Source: Dyadobacter sp. (GTDB taxonomy: Bacteria; Bacteroidota; Bacteroidia; Cytophagales; Spirosomataceae). From it: a DNA stretch of 64,000 bases. Both the position numbers and the translations under genes were made by a program. The stretch covers positions 62,001 to 126,000 of the forward strand of contig NZ_JAGIAS010000007.1 of the NCBI RefSeq assembly GCF_017744695.1, in the 5' to 3' direction. The notes below the pieces were generated by a model, which did no database searches, was not told where the DNA came from, and saw only the letters and a program-made list of their open reading frames with translations. This document shows positions 60,349 through 64,000 of the stretch, one piece after another. Positions within the stretch are counted from its first letter, which is position 1; each line of letters begins with the position of its first letter.

Positions 60349-62037
60349 TTAAAGCAGGAATTTCAACTTGATCACCTCTTTCTCGGTCAGGAAGCGCCAT
60401 TTGCCGCGGGGCAGGTCTTTCTTGTTCAAACCTGCGAAAACGGTACGGTCCAGTTTCTGCACTTCGTAGCCCAAATGCTCGAACATGCGGCGTACAATGC
60501 GGTTGCGGCCGCTGTGGATTTCAAGCCCAACAACCTGGGCGTCCGGCGTTACCAAACCTACTTCGTCGGGGCGGATAAAACCATCTTCCAGTTCAACGCC
60601 TGCTTGCAGTTGCTCGAAATCCTCCGTGGTAATGGGCTTATCGAGTTCTGCCTGGTAAATTTTCTTGATACCGCTTGATGGGTGTGTCAGCTTCTCGGCC
60701 AGTTCACCATCGTTGGTAAGCAGCAACAAACCGGTTGTATTGCGGTCGAGGCGGCCTACGGGGTACACACGCTCGGAGCATGCGCCGGCGATCAGGTCGA
60801 GTACGGTTTTACGCTCTTCGGGATCGTCGGTCGTAGTGATGTAATCCTTCGGCTTGTTAATCAGGATGTACACCATTTTTTCCGGATTCAAAGCCTTCTT
60901 GCCGTATTTCACCACGTCGGTAGGGCGTACTTTGTAGCCCATTTCGGTGATGATCTTGCCATTCACCGAAATCTGGCCCGAAGAAATCAGGTCGTCGGCC
61001 TCACGCCGTGAGCAAATGCCCGCATTCGCGATGTAGCGGTTCAGGCGGATTTCGTCGGTTTCTTCCTTATCCTTATGCCTTGCCGAAGGCTTCTTTTTGT
61101 GCTCGTAGTTGTCAAGATTGTAACGAGGTGCGGTTTCGTACCGTCCTACTCGTCTCTCCAACCCGCTACGGTCCTGCTCTTCATCGTCCTGGAAACGGGA
61201 GCGGTAGGGTTTGTCGTCCCTATCTTCTTTTTTTTTAAAAGAACCTTCACTGCGGTCGAATGAACGCGACGGTCTTTCTGATCTTGACTCGCTGCGCTCA
61301 CCACGTGGCTTATCGAAGCCCGGCTTGAACTCGCGGTCGCTGTTACCTCTTTCGAAACGAGGTTTGAATTCACGTTCGTTATCATTCTTCTCGAACCGAG
61401 GCTTGAACTCACGATCGCCGTTTTCTTTATCAAAACGCGGCTTAAATTCGCGATCGCCATTATCTTTTTCGAAGCGCGGTTTAAATTCACGGTCACCTCT
61501 TTCCGGACGTGATTTGAAATCGCGTGAATCTCTTTCCGGACGTGGTCTGAACTCCCGTTCATCATTATCGCGGTCGAAACGCGGCTTGAACTCACGGTTA
61601 CGATCTCCGCCCGATCTTTCAGGCCGGTCGCCGAATGGCTTCCTGCTGCCCGGACGGTCGCCTCCACGGTCGTTACTGCGAAAATCTTTTTTACCAAAAT
61701 CCTTTTTAAAACCGCGGTCGGCAGAATCGCCTTCGCGGCGGAATGGGCGATCGTTACCGCCTTTGTCCCATTTCTTGAAATCGGGTTTGCCAAAACGGGG
61801 CTTATCGAAGCCCGGCTTGTCGAAGCCCGGCTTACCGAAGCCTCCACGATCTTCCCGCGGCTTCTCGTGATCGAAGCTCGGACGTGCTTTTTGTCCCTTG
61901 TTTTCCGCAGGGGCTGAAAAGCGCAGACTGGATTTTTTGATGCTTGGTTTGCTGAACCGGCTTTCGGTTTCAGGCTTTGCGCGCTTGAAGAAGCCGCCTC
62001 CGCCTTGGGAGCCTTTGGAATTGTTTCTGTTTCTCAT
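60349..62037 (-). CDS. Ribosomal pseudouridine synthase (RluB/RsuA type) with long repetitive N-terminus
   Basis: 562 residues. The C-terminal half is standard: S4 RNA-binding domain (about 329-375, IRLNRYIANAGICSRREADD) and synthase with catalytic Asp431 in GRLDRNTTGLLLLTNDGE, then HSGRNRIVRRMFEHLGY. RluB/RsuA/RluE convert rRNA uridines to pseudouridine; which site cannot be decided. The first 325 residues are unusual: Gly/Arg/Asp/Lys-rich, with PGFDKP repeats (70-80) and eight 11-14 residue REFKPRF-like repeats (148-243). This basic, disordered arm resembles RNA-chaperone tails. A TAAATTTG promoter box lies upstream. Confidence 0.92.
   Translation of the reverse strand: MRNRNNSKGSQGGGGFFKRAKPETESRFSKPSIKKSSLRFSAPAENKGQKARPSFDHEKPREDRGGFGKPGFDKPGFDKPRFGKPDFKKWDKGGNDRPFRREGDSADRGFKKDFGKKDFRSNDRGGDRPGSRKPFGDRPERSGGDRNREFKPRFDRDNDEREFRPRPERDSRDFKSRPERGDREFKPRFEKDNGDREFKPRFDKENGDREFKPRFEKNDNEREFKPRFERGNSDREFKPGFDKPRGERSESRSERPSRSFDRSEGSFKKKEDRDDKPYRSRFQDDEEQDRSGLERRVGRYETAPRYNLDNYEHKKKPSARHKDKEETDEIRLNRYIANAGICSRREADDLISSGQISVNGKIITEMGYKVRPTDVVKYGKKALNPEKMVYILINKPKDYITTTDDPEERKTVLDLIAGACSERVYPVGRLDRNTTGLLLLTNDGELAEKLTHPSSGIKKIYQAELDKPITTEDFEQLQAGVELEDGFIRPDEVGLVTPDAQVVGLEIHSGRNRIVRRMFEHLGYEVQKLDRTVFAGLNKKDLPRGKWRFLTEKEVIKLKFLL
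61309..61596 (-). repeat. REFKPRF-type peptide repeats encoded in rluB
   Basis: About eight 33-42 base repeats coding for variants such as REFKPRFEKDNGD, REFKPRFDKENGD, REFKPRFEKNDNE and REFKPRFERGNSD. Residues 148-243 of the protein. Length variation among copies fits slippage or unequal crossing-over in the gene. Confidence 0.85.
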
Positions 62038-62337
62038 TAGGAATGCAGTATCACTACTGGATTTATTTCCTCTTACAAATTTACCTTGTAACCGATTAGT
62101 GCTTTATTCGCACAAAATGGTTTGAATTGCCACTAAAACTGGTTAGTCAACGTATCTGATCGTCAGAGTACTAGTGTTGAAAAAAATAGCCTGCAAAGAT
62201 ACGTTAATTTTTCCGGCTAAAAATATTTGAATGTGTTTATGTCAAAAATGATATGGAAACGTTTATAAGTACTATCGGAGAAATGCGGCAGGAAATGGCC
62301 ATTTTTACCTAACTAAACCTTCATTAACAAGTGAATT
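62038..62337. other. 300-bp divergent intergenic region
   Basis: AT-rich, between rluB (reverse) and the acetoacetate-CoA ligase gene (forward). A -7-like box for rluB is at 62076-62083. No open frame worth calling, no terminator stem and no good promoter for the forward gene were seen. Confidence 0.55.
62076..62083 (-). promoter_or_regulatory. Putative -7 box of rluB
   Basis: Reverse-strand TAAATTTG, an exact TAnnTTTG match, 39 bases before the ATG at 62037. No -33 TTTG at proper distance. Confidence 0.4.
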
Positions 62338-64000
62338 ATGTCAGCTGAGGCGCAACCGTTGTGGAAACCGGGACGGAACCTGTTGGAACAGTCCAATCTG
62401 AAAAAATATATGGACTGGCTTTTTGTCAAAAAGGGCCTCTATTTCCGTTCCTATCACGATCTGTGGGAATGGTCGGTGACCGACCTGGAAGATTTCTGGG
62501 AAAGTCTTTGGAATTACTTCAATATTAAATCACACGATTTATACCTCGAAGTGCTGCAAAAGCCCCTGAGCGGTCTGATCGGTACGCGCTGGTTTACCCG
62601 CTCCAAGCTGAACTACGCCGAACACATTTTCAGGAATAAGACAAAAGAACGTCCCGCGATCATTTTTCAGTCCGAAAAACCCGAGCTCGTGGAGATCTCG
62701 TGGGAAACGCTCGAAGCCCAGGTAGCTGCCGTTTCGACCTGGTTGAAACAGCGTGGTGTGAAACCGGGGGACCGTGTCGCGGCGGTGTTGCCCAACATTC
62801 CGCAAGCGGTAGTAGCGTTTCTGGCTGCTAATGCGGTGGGGGCGGTATGGTCGTCCTGTTCCCCCGACTTTGGCAAGCCGGCCATTACCGAACGGTTTTC
62901 GCAGATAGAGCCGAAGGTATTGTTTACGGTAGATGGCTACGTCTACAACGGTAAAACATACGATATTACCGCATTTGCCGGCGAGCTTTCCGCGGCGCTC
63001 CCCAGCGTGGCGGATACTGTACTGATCAACAACATATTTTCAGAATCGCGGCCCGAACGTTTCACCGCCTGGGACGATATCCTGCATTTCGAAAACTTCG
63101 GGATCGATTTCGAGCCGGTTCCGTTCGACCACCCGATATGGATATTGTATTCTTCCGGAACAACTGCCAAGCCCAAGGCGATTACCCACAGTGTGGGCGG
63201 CTGCCTGATCGAGCATTTGAAGGCGCTGGTGCTACACCAGAACGTGAAGCCGGGTGACCGCTATTTCTGGTACTCCACCACCGGTTGGATGATGTGGAAC
63301 TACGCATTGAGCTCGATGCTTTGCGGGGGCACATTGGTGCTATATGACGGCGCTCCGGCTTATCCGTCGTCGCAAGTGCTCTGGACTTTGGCCGAAAAGG
63401 CTAAAATCACGCATTTTGGTAGCGGGGCAGCATTTTTTATCGCTTCCATGAAAAGCGGCGTCAGCATTACTTCCGAACGGCTCAGTCATTTGGAAACGAT
63501 CGGCTCCACTGGCTCGCCGTTGCCGCCGGAGGCATTTGAATGGATTTACAAGCATGTCAAAAAGGATGTGTGGCTGATCTCCCTGAGTGGGGGCACGGAT
63601 GTGTGCAGCGCGTTCGTAGGCGGGTGCCCGCTTTTGCCTGTATACGCGGGGGAAATACAATGCCGGATGCTCGGAGCCCGGATCGAAGCATTCGATGAAA
63701 ATGGGAAGCCGGTTTTGAATGAATTGGGCGAAATGGTGATCACACAGCCGATGCCGTCGATGCCGATCTACTTCTGGAACGACGAGCACGACGAGAAATA
63801 CATTTCCAGCTACTTTGAAATGTACCCGCACGTATGGCGGCATGGCGACTGGATCAAGATCACGGACCGGAAGTCGGTGATTATCTATGGCCGTTCCGAT
63901 GCTACCCTGAACCGCGGCGGCGTCCGTATTGGTACCGCCGAGATTTATCGTGCCGTAGAAAGTATCCCCGAGGTGAAAGATAGCCTGGCTGTTTACCTCG
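62338..64000 (+). CDS. Acetoacetate--CoA ligase, N-terminal part (cut by window end)
   Basis: The frame is open from ATG 62338 (MSAEAQPLWKPG) to the end of the window; 554 codons are seen of a usual 650. AMP-forming ANL enzyme: the adenylation P-loop is IWILYSSGTTAKPKAITHS, then GSTGSPLPPEAFEWI, FYSTTGWMMWN-like YFWYSTTGWMMWN and SLSGGTDVCSAF. The start WKPGRNLLEQSNLKKYMDWL is typical of acetoacetyl-CoA synthetase. The C-terminal small domain with the catalytic Lys is outside the window. It activates acetoacetate for lipid or ketone-body metabolism. Confidence 0.93.
   Translation, partial: MSAEAQPLWKPGRNLLEQSNLKKYMDWLFVKKGLYFRSYHDLWEWSVTDLEDFWESLWNYFNIKSHDLYLEVLQKPLSGLIGTRWFTRSKLNYAEHIFRNKTKERPAIIFQSEKPELVEISWETLEAQVAAVSTWLKQRGVKPGDRVAAVLPNIPQAVVAFLAANAVGAVWSSCSPDFGKPAITERFSQIEPKVLFTVDGYVYNGKTYDITAFAGELSAALPSVADTVLINNIFSESRPERFTAWDDILHFENFGIDFEPVPFDHPIWILYSSGTTAKPKAITHSVGGCLIEHLKALVLHQNVKPGDRYFWYSTTGWMMWNYALSSMLCGGTLVLYDGAPAYPSSQVLWTLAEKAKITHFGSGAAFFIASMKSGVSITSERLSHLETIGSTGSPLPPEAFEWIYKHVKKDVWLISLSGGTDVCSAFVGGCPLLPVYAGEIQCRMLGARIEAFDENGKPVLNELGEMVITQPMPSMPIYFWNDEHDEKYISSYFEMYPHVWRHGDWIKITDRKSVIIYGRSDATLNRGGVRIGTAEIYRAVESIPEVKDSLAVYL

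Noticed and set aside
61211..61870. 219-codon forward open frame with Arg/Ser/Leu repeats
   Set aside because: Mirror of the REFKPRF repeats of rluB; the repeats explain the open frame.
1..64000. tRNA or rRNA genes
   Set aside because: No TTCGANTC-type T-loop with acceptor pairing and no conserved rRNA stretches were noticed; a covariance search could not be run.

Overview
The window looks like a chromosomal segment of a Bacteroidota member, most likely order Cytophagales (Dyadobacter/Spirosoma-like). This is inferred from three things. Several intergenic regions carry the Bacteroidota -7 promoter box TAnnTTTG, and one also has a -33 TTTG at the right spacing. Most starts lack a Shine-Dalgarno. 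The families are also typical: a TonB-dependent receptor with a carboxypeptidase-like N-terminal domain, DUF5672, DUF5618, a retropepsin-PDZ protein, an outer-membrane Wzi-like barrel, and the acpP-fabF-rnc and kdsA/gmhA envelope genes. No rRNA, tRNA, CRISPR array, insertion sequence or prophage was seen.

Layout. 1-7.3 kb: the end of a family 2 glycosyltransferase, a DUF5672 protein, an OmpA-like protein, tpiA (reverse), a retropepsin-PDZ protein followed by mnmD and gmhA, then a 388-bp intergenic region filled by a decamer-repeat array, and a NUDIX hydrolase. 7.3-18.2 kb: a large SWIM/SNF2 helicase, ridA, a Panacea-domain gene with a disrupted frame after it, recQ, a helix-hairpin-helix/barrel protein and nadC. 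18.2-27 kb: Wzi-like barrel, upp, TonB receptor, mannose-1-phosphate guanylyltransferase, a ParE/RelE-type toxin-antitoxin pair, recF. 27-36.3 kb: pdhA, tatC, a reverse cluster (hydrolase, CBS protein, nadK, dipeptide epimerase, PLP enzyme), an esterase and a FlaA1-type nucleotide-sugar dehydratase. 36.3-44.3 kb: nuoN-M-L-K as a detached block with its own promoter, a DEDDh exonuclease and glpK. 44.4-55.4 kb: pbpC; M28/QC-like peptidase, DUF192, cysS and a tandem DUF5618 pair; PfkB kinase, GDPD, tag, a GyrI-like protein, PAP2 and kdsA. 55.5-64 kb: acpP-fabF-rnc, hsp20, htrA/degP, an rluB-type pseudouridine synthase with a long repetitive N-terminus, and the start of acetoacetate-CoA ligase.

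Most genes are housekeeping: envelope and LPS synthesis (gmhA, kdsA, manC, FlaA1-like, GT2, pbpC), DNA repair (recQ, recF, tag, SNF2, exonuclease), NAD metabolism (nadC, nadK) and respiration (nuoKLMN, pdhA, glpK).

The most unusual structure is non-coding. Three intergenic arrays (6473-6795, 42577-42746, 46731-46829) are built of degenerate 10-11 bp units starting with GTCA, followed by inverted copies starting with TGAC, so each can fold into a long hairpin. All three start or end within about 30 bp of a stop codon. Unit spacing is exactly 10 bp in two arrays and averages about 10.4 bp in the largest, close to one DNA helical turn. I know of no described element with this design. Other points of note are the CATTTTGTC repeats before hsp20, the palindrome before acpP, the abutting DUF5618 duplication, the low-complexity insert in the TonB receptor and the REFKPRF repeats in the pseudouridine synthase.
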